Source: Pseudomonas tohonis
Lineage (GTDB): Bacteria; Pseudomonadota; Gammaproteobacteria; Pseudomonadales; Pseudomonadaceae
Direction: 5' to 3'
Length of the DNA: 64,000 nucleotides
Assembly (NCBI RefSeq): GCF_012767755.2
Contig: NZ_AP023189.1
Coordinates: forward strand, 1,674,001 to 1,738,000
The notes beneath the pieces were generated by a model. The model saw only the letters and a program-made list of their open reading frames with translations, was not told where the DNA came from and ran no database searches. Shown piece by piece: positions 27,665 to 37,512 of the stretch (the first letter of the stretch is position 1; the number at the start of each line of letters is the position of its first letter). The position numbers were made by a program, and so were the translations under genes.

Positions 27665-27841
27665 TTACTTGCCGATGCGGATGTGGCGGCTCGGCGCGCC
27701 TTGGCCACTGACGCCCTTGGCGATCTTCTGGATTTCACCACCGGACTTCAGGAAGGCAGCGACCTGCTCGGCGATCGACTCGCTGGTCTCGACGGCGGGC
27801 GGGGGCTTGGGCTTGCTGCTGTGGGAGTTCTTGATACGCAT
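27665..27841 (-). CDS. Small 58-residue protein, unknown
   Basis: ATG at 27841 to TAA at 27665, with an aaaagga Shine-Dalgarno-like run (rc of tccttttc) upstream. The product is Lys/Pro-rich at the start (MRIKNSHSSKPKPPP), then one helix SIAEQVAAFLKSGGEIQKIAKGVSG and a basic tail ending RHIRIGK. The pattern FLxxGGxIxxIxxGxSG suggests a small nucleic-acid- or ribosome-linked protein. It lies about 100 bases downstream of the cold-shock gene on the same strand, with a terminator between. Confidence 0.65.
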   Translation of the reverse strand: MRIKNSHSSKPKPPPAVETSESIAEQVAAFLKSGGEIQKIAKGVSGQGAPSRHIRIGK

Positions 27842-27895
27842 GGGGGCTCCTTTTCAAGGACAGTGCCGCAGGGCTCGGCGGTGAAAAAATACCCT

Positions 27896-27924
27896 GAAAA
27901 AAAAACCGGCCCGAAGGCCGGTTT
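27896..27924 (-). terminator. Rho-independent terminator of the cold-shock gene
   Basis: On the minus strand aaccggcc/ggccggtt with a ttcg tetraloop is followed by about nine T. It lies 17 bases after the cold-shock stop codon. Confidence 0.95.
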
Positions 27925-27940
27925 CCTTGTACGGCAGTGA

Positions 27941-28150
27941 TCAGATCACTTGTACTTCGTCGGCTTGCATGCCCTTCTGGCCTTGCACGGCGATGAAGGA
28001 GACCTTCTGGCCTTCCTTCAGGCTTTTGAAGCCGGCGCTCTGGATGGAGCGGTAGTGAACGAACAGGTCCGGGCCGTTATCGGTGGTGATGAAGCCGAAG
28101 CCTTTTTCATCGTTGAACCACTTGACGGTGCCAGTTTGACGATCAGCCAT
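27941..28150 (-). CDS. Cold-shock-domain protein
   Basis: 69 residues from the ATG at 28150, with aaggag nine bases upstream. Single CSD OB fold with RNP1 KGFGFIT and RNP2 LFVHYRSI (usual form LFVHFRAI or LFVHFSAI). Binds single-stranded RNA/DNA and keeps mRNA unfolded. The gene has its own strong terminator, and a roughly 300-base upstream region fits a long 5' leader as in cspA-type genes. Whether it is cold-induced cannot be read from the sequence. Confidence 0.95.
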   Translation of the reverse strand: MADRQTGTVKWFNDEKGFGFITTDNGPDLFVHYRSIQSAGFKSLKEGQKVSFIAVQGQKGMQADEVQVI

Positions 28151-28447
28151 TTTGAAACTCCTTGAACAAAGTTGACACGGCGTTGGAACTTTCCAGGCCG
28201 GACTGAGCGCAAAGAGTGGATAAATCGAAGGGTTGAAACCGTGGATCGATTTACGGTGACACATGCAGCACAGTGCGCAACACCATACCCGTCCTCGCGG
28301 GGATTGCCTACAGATTTATTCGCATCTCGCCAAAAGGCTTTCGCCGCCGGCCGTCCCGCTTGCCCGTCGCGTTGCGCTGGAGCCTTGCAAAGCCGCGTGG
28401 TTGCTGGCTTCATCCGTTCCTTTCAACGGCCCTGCGGAGAGTGACCG

Positions 28448-28987
28448 ATGATCCGAGAAATCCTCAGGATGGGTGACCCGCGCCTGCTGCGCGTCGCCCC
28501 TCCGGTGCCTGCCGAACTCTTTGGCAGCGATGAATTGCAGCGCCTGATCGCCGACATGTTCGAAACCATGGAGCACGTCGGCGGCGTCGGCCTGGCGGCA
28601 CCGCAGATCGGCGTCGACCTGCAACTGGTGATCTTCGGCTTCGAGCGCAGCGAGCGGTATCCCGACGCACCGCCGGTGCCGCCCACCATTCTCCTCAACC
28701 CGGTCATCACGCCCCTGGGCGATGAGCTGGAGGAGGGCTGGGAAGGCTGCCTCTCGGTGCCCGGCCTGCGCGGGGCGGTGAACCGCTACCGGGCGATCCG
28801 CTACCAGGGCCTCGATCCCGAGGGCAGGCCGATCGACCGCAGCGTCGAGGGCTTCCATGCGCGGGTGGTGCAACACGAGTGCGACCACCTGATCGGCCGC
28901 CTGTATCCCTCGCGCATCACCGACTTCTCCAAGTTCGGCTTCACCGAGGTGCTGTTCCCGGGCCTCGACCCCGCCGCCGACGACTGA
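28448..28987 (+). CDS. def: Peptide deformylase
   Basis: 179 residues with all three PDF motifs: [18 protein letters not shown] (metal Cys) and QHECDHLIG (metal His residues and catalytic Glu). Removes the formyl group from the initiator Met of new proteins in the cytoplasm. It is not beside fmt as the main def usually is, so it may be a second copy. Divergent from the cold-shock gene, and 100 bases before the ComEC-like gene. Confidence 0.95.
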   Translation: MIREILRMGDPRLLRVAPPVPAELFGSDELQRLIADMFETMEHVGGVGLAAPQIGVDLQLVIFGFERSERYPDAPPVPPTILLNPVITPLGDELEEGWEGCLSVPGLRGAVNRYRAIRYQGLDPEGRPIDRSVEGFHARVVQHECDHLIGRLYPSRITDFSKFGFTEVLFPGLDPAADD

Positions 28988-29087
28988 GCGCTCCCGACCT
29001 TCGTCGGGACCTCGCCGTACGGCCGGCAACCTGCCCATCGCTCTTCTATGCTCCTGCGCGCCCACCATGCGCAAAAGGAGCCTGAGC

Positions 29088-30638
29088 ATGACCACCACCG
29101 CCGCCGTGCTTGCCGTCGACCTGGCCAACGTCTACGACGCCCCCAAGGCCGGCAAGCTGCTCTACACCCTGGCCTGGGGCGACTACGTCGATGTGCTGGA
29201 GGTGACCGACACCCACCTGCGCATCGCCACCTACACCTACCAGGAGCGCTCCGACGGCAGCATCCTGCCGGTCGCCACCGAGGCCTGGCTGGTGCCGCCG
29301 AAGTCCGCGCGCCGCAACGGGCGTCGCTTGAAACCGGCCGACCTGGTGATCCCGCGGGCGGACAGCCGGGTGCTCAAGGTCAACTTCGTCGACGTGCAGC
29401 AGGGCGATGGCGCGGTGATCGAGAGCCCCGGCGGCAAGGTGATGCTGGTGGATGGTGGCGACAACCAGATGTTCGCGCGCTACCTGGCCGCGCGTTATCG
29501 CGGTTCCCGCGCCGAGGCGCCCAAGGTGATCGATTGCATCCTGGTCACCCACGGCGATGCCGACCACTTCTCCGGCCTGACCCAGATCCAGCGCTCGGAG
29601 ACCAACAACGAACCGCGCAAGCGCCTGTTCATCGAGCCTCGGCGCATCTACCACAACGGCCTGGTCAAGCGCTCGAAGACCGGGCGCAAGGAAACCGAAC
29701 TGCTCGGCCCCACCCTGGACGCCGACGGCCTCAAGTTGCTCACGCCGCTGCTGGACAGCCCCCTGCAAGTACCGGCCGAGGAGATGAACAACGACTTCCG
29801 CGCCTGGCGCAAGGCGCTGGAGGCCTGGGAGGCACGGGCTGCGCAGCTGGGGCGCCCCGGCATCAAGTTCCGCCGCCTGTCCGAGGGCCAGCACGACGCC
29901 TTCGATTTCCTGCGTGACGAGGACATCGACGTGCAGGTGCTCGGCCCGCTGCTCAGCGAGGCCGGTGGGGCGAGCGGCCTGCCCTTCCTCGGCAGCACGC
30001 CGTCCGGGCCGCGCGTCGGCCACGAGTCCCTCGACATCGGCGCCGAGGGTTTCGCCGGTTTTTCCGCCTCGCACACCATCAATGGCCATTCCATCGTCTT
30101 CCGCCTGCGCTACGGCGGCTTCAACTACCTGTTCTGCGGCGACCTCAACGACGAAGCCGGGCGTACCCTGGCGCGCCAGCACGATGCCGGCGAGATCGAC
30201 CTGCGCGCGGAGGTTTTCAAGGTGCCGCACCACGGCTCGGCGGATTTCTCCGGCGGCTTCTTCAAGCGCGTCGAGGCCATCGTCAACATCGTCTCCAGCG
30301 GCGATGACCCGATGAACGAGTACATCCACCCCCGCGCCACCCTGATGGGCGCGCTCGGCCGCTACTCGCGGGTGGACGAGCCGCTGGTGTTCGTCACCGA
30401 GCTGGTGGCCTTCTTCCGCCTGGAGGGCTGGGCGCATCTTTCCGACAAGGAGAAGGCGGAGAAGCGTGGCGACTTCTTCGCCTTCAGCCGCAGTGCCTAC
30501 GGCCTGGTCAAGACCCGCACCGACGGCAAGCGCCTGCTGGTCTACACCGACAGCGGCAAGGCCGATCTCAAGGAAGCCTATTGCTACGAACTGGACGCCG
30601 ACGGCGTGCCGCAGCCGGCGGTGGTGATCAAGGTCTAG
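29088..30638 (+). CDS. Stand-alone ComEC/Rec2-like metallo-beta-lactamase-fold protein
   Basis: 516 residues from the ATG at 29088, which has aggag eight bases upstream; an ATG at 29067 lacks a site. Residues 1-75 form an SH3-like beta domain. The MBL fold follows: VNFVDVQQGDGAVIES, VLVTHGDADHFSGL with the HxDxDH metal motif (THGDADHFSG), YLFCGDLNDEAG and FKVPHHGSADFS. This matches the nuclease-like domain of ComEC without the channel. No signal peptide or membrane helix, so cytoplasmic. Similar stand-alone proteins sit in some stress or defence loci, but no partner gene is visible here. Confidence 0.8.
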   Translation: MTTTAAVLAVDLANVYDAPKAGKLLYTLAWGDYVDVLEVTDTHLRIATYTYQERSDGSILPVATEAWLVPPKSARRNGRRLKPADLVIPRADSRVLKVNFVDVQQGDGAVIESPGGKVMLVDGGDNQMFARYLAARYRGSRAEAPKVIDCILVTHGDADHFSGLTQIQRSETNNEPRKRLFIEPRRIYHNGLVKRSKTGRKETELLGPTLDADGLKLLTPLLDSPLQVPAEEMNNDFRAWRKALEAWEARAAQLGRPGIKFRRLSEGQHDAFDFLRDEDIDVQVLGPLLSEAGGASGLPFLGSTPSGPRVGHESLDIGAEGFAGFSASHTINGHSIVFRLRYGGFNYLFCGDLNDEAGRTLARQHDAGEIDLRAEVFKVPHHGSADFSGGFFKRVEAIVNIVSSGDDPMNEYIHPRATLMGALGRYSRVDEPLVFVTELVAFFRLEGWAHLSDKEKAEKRGDFFAFSRSAYGLVKTRTDGKRLLVYTDSGKADLKEAYCYELDADGVPQPAVVIKV

Positions 30639-30735
30639 CCCCTGTCGAAGAACGACCGCGCCGCCTCGCCTGCCTTCTTCAACGGCCCGCCAGGCCGCGC
30701 GGGCAGGCAGCGCTGTGCGACGCGGGGGAAACGGC

Positions 30736-31074
30736 TCAGGCCGTCAGGGTGGACGGCTTGAGCTGGCGCTCGGCGGTGATTTCCGGCAGGTCCTTGCGGC
30801 GCATGTAGACGCGCAGGGGCTCGGTGACATTGAGGCGATCGTCGATGTTCTGCTCCAGCAGCAGCTGGATCAGCTCGCGCTTGAGGGTCATGGTGCGGTC
30901 GCCGTGGGGCTGCCAGACGAATTCGCAGGCCGGCATGATGCTGTCGTTGTCCACATCCATGCCGAACGAGTCCTCGCTGAAGCGCACGATGTGCCGCCCG
31001 GTCTTGGTGTTGAAGCCGACGAAGCCGTTGAGCTGGTCGGCGGCGGCGCAGATGCCGCTGGAGGTGATGCTCAT
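30736..31074 (-). CDS. Conserved small cytoplasmic protein, unknown
   Basis: 112 residues from the ATG at 31074, with gagg eight bases upstream. No domain recognised. It has mixed strands and helices (FVGFNTKTGRHIVRFSEDSFGMDVDNDSIMPACEFVW, then TMTLKRELIQLLLEQNIDDRLNVTEPLRVYMRRKDLPEI). The second half with a basic end looks able to bind a partner protein. Single gene. Confidence 0.65.
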   Translation of the reverse strand: MSITSSGICAAADQLNGFVGFNTKTGRHIVRFSEDSFGMDVDNDSIMPACEFVWQPHGDRTMTLKRELIQLLLEQNIDDRLNVTEPLRVYMRRKDLPEITAERQLKPSTLTA

Positions 31075-31222
31075 TGGGTAAACCTCGCTGTGGGGTCCGG
31101 GGACCCGGGTCAGGTCTACACGCGCAGGCGAAGCGATGGCCCGGTCTGGCGCCGGGCTCGGCGGGGGATTGTGCAACAGGTCGTCGCCCGGGGGAGGACG
31201 GTGGATTGCCGCAGGCGCGCCG

Positions 31223-31759
31223 CTACGGCTCCTGTGCCGGGGCGGGCGGCGGGGGCGCGACCAGGGCGTTGACCACCGCCAGGGCCTTCTCGAATGACGG
31301 GTAGCCGCTCTTGGCCACGTCCAGGTTGGCGTAGTCGGCGCGATACAGCTCGGCCTTCAGCGGGTCCGCCTCGCTGATCAGGAAGGGCTCGGCGTAGATC
31401 TTGTAGAGCAGCGCGGTGGCGTGGGGGTGGTGCTTCGCGGCGGCCCGTTCCAGCAGGCTGAGCACTTCCTCCACCTGCGGGCCCTCGTGGATCTTCAGCA
31501 CCGCCTGGTAGAAGGGCACCTCGCCGCGCTGGTCTTGCGCCTCGGCACGGCTGAGCAGGGCCGAGGCCAGCTCGAAGTTGTCCGGCTCGCCGGAGGCGAC
31601 CAGCATCTTCGCCTGCAGCATGTCGTTCTGGTATAGCAGGCGCTCCTCGCGGCATTGCTCGCCCGACATCGGCTCGTCGCAGGAGTGGGAGGCGCATCCG
31701 GCCAGCAGCAGCGGCAGGCCCAGCGCGAGCATCCATGCATTGGTACGTTGGTAGACCAT
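31223..31759 (-). CDS. Lipoprotein with helical-repeat fold
   Basis: 178 residues from the ATG at 31759; gagga lies six bases upstream. Signal MVYQRTNAWMLALGLPLLLAGC has a perfect lipobox LAGC, with Ala and Ser after the cysteine (no Asp), so it should go to the outer membrane. The rest is all helical (ELASALLSRAEAQ, VPFYQAVLKIHEG, VLSLLERAAAKHHPHATALLYKIY), like Sel1/TPR repeats, with a proline-rich tail. Probably a scaffold or co-lipoprotein; function unknown. Confidence 0.8.
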   Translation of the reverse strand: MVYQRTNAWMLALGLPLLLAGCASHSCDEPMSGEQCREERLLYQNDMLQAKMLVASGEPDNFELASALLSRAEAQDQRGEVPFYQAVLKIHEGPQVEEVLSLLERAAAKHHPHATALLYKIYAEPFLISEADPLKAELYRADYANLDVAKSGYPSFEKALAVVNALVAPPPPAPAQEP

Positions 31760-31929
31760 CGATCGTCCTCGGACCCCGGAAAGTAGGTGCTTCGACCCGT
31801 GCCACGGCGCGCGGTTCGCCCGCATGCGAAAGCGCCCGGCACCGGGTGGCCGGTACCGAGCGCTGTCGAGTTGAACCCATGGATGGCGGCCGGGCTCGCC
31901 CGGGCCGCCTTCCCCCTTGCCGCTACGCC

Positions 31930-32061
31930 CTAGGGCAATGCCCCGTGGCTGCCCAGCAGGCCATCGCCATGCTTCTTGTCACGCTTGGCCATGCGCTTCT
32001 CATGGGCGCTCTTCAGCGGCTTCTTCTTGCTTTCCTTCTTCGCGTTCATGCCTTTGCTCAT
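31930..32061 (-). CDS. Small basic protein, 43 residues
   Basis: ATG at 32061 with ggag seven bases upstream; TAG at 31930-31932. About 30 percent Lys/Arg: MSKGMNAKKESKKKPLKSAH, then EKRMAKRDKKH and a Gly/Leu tail. Similar Lys-rich mini-proteins are found through Pseudomonas. Likely RNA- or ribosome-associated; unproven. Confidence 0.65.
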   Translation of the reverse strand: MSKGMNAKKESKKKPLKSAHEKRMAKRDKKHGDGLLGSHGALP

Positions 32062-32345
32062 GCTGCTTCTCCGTCAGGGGTTGGGGGTGGCGCATCCATG
32101 CGATGCAACGCTCTCGATCACCCGCACCTCCTTCGGCTGCCAGAGCCGGCCATTTGCTGCTACACCCAGAAGCATAGTCGGGAAGCGGCGACCTGCAGGC
32201 CCGCGCAAAGCCTCGACTGCTTAACACTTGGGCATGGAAAACCGCGACAGCGCACGCCCGTGATCGCATCATGCGGTGTTGCGGTGACGGGCCCCCGGGC
32301 GCGGCGCCGGATGAGTTCACGCGGTGGCAGTACGGACGGGAAAGC

Positions 32346-33149
32346 ATGGGAATGACGCCTGGCCAGGAACCCCTGGGCTATGCGGCGCAATCGGTCGCCG
32401 GACGGGTTCGCGATCACAACGAGGATGCGCTGCTGTGCAGGCCGGCGCTCGGCCTCTGGGCGGTCGCCGACGGCATGGGCGGGCACAGCTGCGGCGAAGT
32501 GGCCAGCGCCATCGCCCTGGAGACCCTGGAGCGCGAGCTGACCCGGGGCCTCGACCTGGAAGCGGCCGTGCACGCGGCCAACCTCGCGGTGCTCGAGGCT
32601 GCCGAAGGGCTCGACGACGAGCGCCGTGGCATGGGCACCACCCTGGTGGCGGTGCGCTTCCAGGGCACCGATTTCGAACTGGCCTGGGTCGGCGACAGCC
32701 GCGCCTATCGCATCGACGCCGCCGGCATCCACCAGATCAGCCGCGACCACAGCTGGGTCCAGGCGCTGGTGGACGCGGGCCAGATGACCCCCGAGCAAGC
32801 GCGCACCGATGCGCGGCGCAATGTCATCACCCAGTGCCTGGGGCGCGACGACCAGGCGCTGGAGGTCGGCCTGCTCAGTGGCAGCCTGCTCCCCGGCGAA
32901 CTGCTGCTGCTGTGCAGCGACGGCCTCAGCGGCGAGCTGGACGACGAGGAGATCCATGCCCAGTGCAACAAGGCCCGGACGCTGGACGGTATGGTCGATC
33001 AGCTGATCGTACTAGCCAATAGCCATGGCGGCAGGGACAATATCTCCTGCATCGTGCTGGGCCTGCCCGCGCAGGAGCAGGAACCGGCCAAGGCCCCACC
33101 CCCGCGTTCCTTCCTCAGCCGCTTGTTCAACCCCCGAAAACCACGATGA
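32346..33149 (+). CDS. PP2C-type Ser/Thr protein phosphatase
   Basis: 267 residues. PP2C motifs: VRDHNEDALL, VADGMGGHSCGEVAS, GMGTTLVAVRF, WVGDSRAYRI, ITQCLGRDD, LLLCSDGLSGELDDEEI and HGGRDNISCIVLG, with all metal-binding Asp residues. Cytoplasmic Stp1/PppA-like enzyme that reverses Ser/Thr phosphorylation. First gene of a phosphatase-kinase-FHA operon. Its TGA overlaps the ATG of a nine-codon ORF that in turn overlaps the kinase start. Confidence 0.93.
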   Translation: MGMTPGQEPLGYAAQSVAGRVRDHNEDALLCRPALGLWAVADGMGGHSCGEVASAIALETLERELTRGLDLEAAVHAANLAVLEAAEGLDDERRGMGTTLVAVRFQGTDFELAWVGDSRAYRIDAAGIHQISRDHSWVQALVDAGQMTPEQARTDARRNVITQCLGRDDQALEVGLLSGSLLPGELLLLCSDGLSGELDDEEIHAQCNKARTLDGMVDQLIVLANSHGGRDNISCIVLGLPAQEQEPAKAPPPRSFLSRLFNPRKPR

Positions 33150-33171
33150 ATCCGACGCGCATCGACTCCCT

Positions 33172-33175
<4 letters not shown>
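33146..33175 (+). other. Nine-codon ORF bridging phosphatase and kinase genes
   Basis: MNPTRIDSL. Its ATG overlaps the phosphatase TGA (ATGA, 33146-33149) and its TGA overlaps the kinase ATG (ATGA, 33172-33175). No Shine-Dalgarno precedes the kinase start. A termination-reinitiation relay is the simplest reading. Confidence 0.5.
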
Positions 33176-34716
<1,541 letters not shown>

Positions 34717-34777
34717 TGCGCATCGACGGGCCAGCTGGGTGATCGGCTTGGCGCAACCAGGATCAAGGATTTCGGAC

Positions 34778-35632
34778 ATGCTCAGGATTCACTTCGCGGA
34801 CAATCGCCAGGAACCGGTCTGGCTGGCGGACGAACGCTTCACCATCGGCCAGGACGCCCGCAACCACCTGGTACTCAACGAGGCCGAGGTCAGCCCCTTC
34901 CATGCGGAGATCCGCCAGGACCACGGCCTCTACTACCTCACCGACTGCGGTACCCGCAGCGGCACCTTCGTCAACGGCGAGCGCATCGGTGCGCGCTACC
35001 AGCTGCGCTCCGACGACCGCGTGCGCATCGGCACTCTGGAGCTGCTGCTGGTCGACCCGGCCAAGGTAAAGCCCAAGGCCGCGCCCACCGCGCGCTGGTT
35101 CCTGCAGGTGATCAAGGGCGAGCACGAGGGGCAGAAGTTCCACGTCACCGGCTCCATGACCTTCGGCCGTTCGGTGAAGTGCGAGCTGTGCTTCAGCGAC
35201 CTGGAGCTGTCCCGTCGCCATGCCGAGTTCTTCCTCAAGGACGACGTGCTGGAGATTAAGGACCTGGCCTCGGCCAACGGCGTGTTCGTCAACCAGCAGA
35301 AGGTCGGCACCGCGGTGCTGGCGCCGGGTGACCAGGTGCGCATGGCCTCGGTGACGCTGCTGGTGATCGGGCCCAAGGTGGAAGTGCGCCAGGCCGCCGA
35401 CGAGGACGCCACCCAGTTCGTCCGCGTGATCGACCTGCCCAAGCCGGTCGCTGCACCACGTCCGGCCAGCCAGCCGGCGGTGGCCAATCCGCTGCGCGCC
35501 GCCGCGCCGGCACACGAGGCGCCCGCAGTGGCCGCCTCCAGCGAGGATCGCACCGGGCGCCTGGTGCTGATCGGCGGCATCGTCCTGGCCGTGCTGGGCG
35601 TGGCGGCCGTCGTCGCGAAATTCGTCCTGTAG
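34778..35632 (+). CDS. Tandem-FHA, tail-anchored protein
   Basis: 284 residues from the ATG at 34778. Two FHA domains: FTIGQDARNHLVLNEAEVSPFHAEI about 20-50 and TFGRSVKCELCFSDLELSRRHAEFF about 128-155, each with the phospho-Thr-binding GR/S/H/N pattern (second copy complete: GRS, SRRH, SANG). A Pro/Ala linker and a C-terminal helix GRLVLIGGIVLAVLGVAAVVAKFVL anchor it in the membrane with the FHA domains in the cytoplasm. It should read the kinase's phosphorylation. Last gene of the operon. Confidence 0.92.
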   Translation: MLRIHFADNRQEPVWLADERFTIGQDARNHLVLNEAEVSPFHAEIRQDHGLYYLTDCGTRSGTFVNGERIGARYQLRSDDRVRIGTLELLLVDPAKVKPKAAPTARWFLQVIKGEHEGQKFHVTGSMTFGRSVKCELCFSDLELSRRHAEFFLKDDVLEIKDLASANGVFVNQQKVGTAVLAPGDQVRMASVTLLVIGPKVEVRQAADEDATQFVRVIDLPKPVAAPRPASQPAVANPLRAAAPAHEAPAVAASSEDRTGRLVLIGGIVLAVLGVAAVVAKFVL

Positions 35633-35641
35633 GCCGTGCCT

Positions 35642-35668
35642 GGCCGACCCGCCCGGGTCGGCCTCTTT
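35642..35668 (+). terminator. Probable terminator of the FHA operon
   Basis: Stem ggccgaccc/gggtcggcc with a gccc loop, followed by a weak T-rich stretch (tcttt). It sits between two convergent genes and ends at the stop codon of the DUF4019 gene. Confidence 0.65.
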
Positions 35669-36087
35669 CAATCGACGTAGTACCCGGCCACCCGCCACTG
35701 GCCGTCGGTGTCGCGCATCGGCGTCACCGTCTCCACCGCCTCGCTGTGGTGCTCGAAGTTGCTGCGGTATTCGAGGATCACGTACTCGCCGTCCGGCAGG
35801 CCCGGCAGCTGGGTCGCGTACTTGGCCGACTGCAGCGTGCGTGCCCGCACCGGCCCCAGGGGCGAGCGCAGGTCCACCGCCAGGTTGGTCCAGTCGTAGC
35901 GCGTCACCGAGTGACGGAACAGGCTCGCCGCCTGCTGCCAGCTGCGCAGGTAGTCCTCGTTGTCGGCGATGGCCAGCCAGGCGCTCGCGGCGGCCTTGGC
36001 CTGCTCGATCTTCTGCGCCTCCGAGGCCTGGGCGAGGGTGCAGGCCAGCAGGCCGAAGGCCAACAGGGCACTGCGTAACATCTTCAT
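35668..36087 (-). CDS. DUF4019 secreted protein
   Basis: 139 residues. Signal peptide MKMLRSALLAFGLLACTLAQA, then the DUF4019 pattern: AWLAIADNEDYLRSWQQAASLFR, W-then-R/PLG (SPLGPVRARTLQSAKYATQLPGLPDGEYVILEYRSNFE) and TVTPMRDTDGQWRVAGYYVD. NTF2-like periplasmic proteins of unknown role. Its ATG overlaps the stop of the 98-residue gene upstream by four bases; a third small gene precedes that, forming a three-gene unit. Confidence 0.88.
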   Translation of the reverse strand: MKMLRSALLAFGLLACTLAQASEAQKIEQAKAAASAWLAIADNEDYLRSWQQAASLFRHSVTRYDWTNLAVDLRSPLGPVRARTLQSAKYATQLPGLPDGEYVILEYRSNFEHHSEAVETVTPMRDTDGQWRVAGYYVD

Positions 36088-36380
36088 CCTTCTCTCCTTG
36101 AACGCAGGGGTTGCCGATCTATCCGGTACGCCTGGTGCAGCAGGATACGCAGGGCCAGGCGGCTCTGCGCATCGTTCGGCGGCAGGTCGAACCGGGGCAG
36201 CCAGGCGCGCCGCGTACGGATATCCACCCAGCGCCGGGCGCCGCGCACCCGGATGTGGCAGAACGGCCGCTGCCCCAGGTAGAAGCTGCCGGGGCGGGGC
36301 TCGCTGATGCAGGGCCAGTTCCTGATCTCTCCCAGCAGTTGACCGAGGTCCGCCAGGGCATGTTCCGGGTTTCGCGCCAT
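36084..36380 (-). CDS. Small protein, luciferase-domain (DUF5519)-like
   Basis: 98 residues from the ATG at 36380. The core FYLGQRPFCHIRVRGARRWVDIRTRRAWLPRFDLPPNDAQSRLALRILLHQAYRI resembles the short luciferase-domain/DUF5519 family, where a G-RPF-H motif precedes two strands. Cytoplasmic; no catalytic residues can be named. Coupled to the DUF4019 gene by a four-base overlap. Confidence 0.6.
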   Translation of the reverse strand: MARNPEHALADLGQLLGEIRNWPCISEPRPGSFYLGQRPFCHIRVRGARRWVDIRTRRAWLPRFDLPPNDAQSRLALRILLHQAYRIDRQPLRSRREG

Positions 36381-36408
36381 GGGTCTTCCGCTCCCGCCGG
36401 TCGCCGGC

Positions 36409-36657
36409 TCAGAACACGTAGCGCGCCGGATTGCCAAGCAGCGACCGTGCCAGCGGCCCGGCCTGGGGCAGCTCCAGGCTGGCCGGCAGGGCCAGGGGCG
36501 GGCGCTTGTCGCTGGCGGCAAGGGGCAGGAACAGGTCCTGGGCGTGGCTGGCGTCGAGGCGGGCGAGGGCTTGCCAGTCGGCCGCCGCGAGGGTGCCGGC
36601 CAGCGCCAGCACGCCAGCCAAGGCGAGCAGCGAATCGAAGAGGCGGGTGAGTGTCAT
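36409..36657 (-). CDS. Small exported protein, unknown
   Basis: 82 residues from the ATG at 36657. Signal peptide MTLTRLFDSLLALAGVLALAGTLAA, then a short helical/proline-rich mature part (DWQALARLDASHAQDLFLPLAASDKRPPLALPASLELPQAGPLARSLLGN) ending RYVF. No domain recognised. Start of the three-gene unit with the 98-residue and DUF4019 genes (gap 28 bases). The frame stays open upstream, but that part is antisense to the GST and LysR genes. Confidence 0.65.
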   Translation of the reverse strand: MTLTRLFDSLLALAGVLALAGTLAAADWQALARLDASHAQDLFLPLAASDKRPPLALPASLELPQAGPLARSLLGNPARYVF

Positions 36658-36779
36658 GGCGACTGTCCCTGTCGGAATGGTGGTCGCCTGTCGCGAGCGG
36701 CAGGCCGTCGGAGCTGCCCATCCTAGGCAGCCACCGGCGGCGAATATTGCCTGCTTTGTCGTGGAACTGTGAAGGTTTG

Positions 36780-37385
36780 TTAAGCCATCGGCGTGGCGAG
36801 GAAGGCCGGCAGCCGCTCGGCGCGTTCGGCGAAGGCCGCCAGCGACGGGTAGCCGGCCGGCTCCAGTTCCTCGCGTATCACCAACTGGGCGAAGCCCCAG
36901 GCCACCGCCAGGCTGATGCCGTCCTGGCCGATCGCGGCGCCTTCGCCCAGGGGGCGGCGGGCCAGTTCCGCCGCAAGCTCGCTGCAGGCCGCGTGCAACT
37001 GGTAGCGCACCCGCTCCAGCCAGGGCGCGTGCTGCTTGTCCTGCGGGCGCAGCTCCTTCTCGTAGACGATCTGCACCGCCTTCTCGCACAGCGCCAGGGC
37101 CAGGCCGACCACGCGCAGGGCATGGGCGCGCGGGGCTGGCGCGGCGGGCAGCAGGCTGCGCCCGGCGAGGGTTTCCAGGTAGTCGAGGATCAGGCTCGAA
37201 TCCATCAGCGTGGCGCCATCGTCGAGCACCAGGGTGGGTGCTTTGACCACCGGGTTGATCGCCTTGAAGGCATCGAAATGACGAAACACCGAAACCGCCT
37301 CGTGCTCGAAGGGGATGTCGAGCGTTCGCAGGCTGATGGCGACCCGGCGTACATAAGGGGAATCCAGCATACCGATCAGTTTCAT
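36780..37385 (-). CDS. Glutathione S-transferase
   Basis: 201 residues from the ATG at 37385, which has aagga nine bases upstream. Thioredoxin-like N domain: MKLIGMLDSPYVRRVAISLRTLDIPFEHEAVSVFRHFDAFKAINPVVKAPTLVLDDG with the cis-Pro (KAPTLV) and DSSLILDYLE, then an all-helical C domain. Ser9 or nearby residues would activate glutathione; this fits the Pseudomonas zeta/nu-like small GSTs. Divergent from a LysR gene 127 bases away that probably controls it. Confidence 0.9.
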   Translation of the reverse strand: MKLIGMLDSPYVRRVAISLRTLDIPFEHEAVSVFRHFDAFKAINPVVKAPTLVLDDGATLMDSSLILDYLETLAGRSLLPAAPAPRAHALRVVGLALALCEKAVQIVYEKELRPQDKQHAPWLERVRYQLHAACSELAAELARRPLGEGAAIGQDGISLAVAWGFAQLVIREELEPAGYPSLAAFAERAERLPAFLATPMA

Positions 37386-37512
37386 TAACAGGTTCCTTGG
37401 CGACGGATTGGAGGCAGCGCCTCGACCAGGTGGGCGGCTCACCAAAAAAATAGCGGCGCGCCGGTGCCGTGAATATCGATACTTTCTGCCGATTCCTGTT
37501 AGTTTTCCTTAC

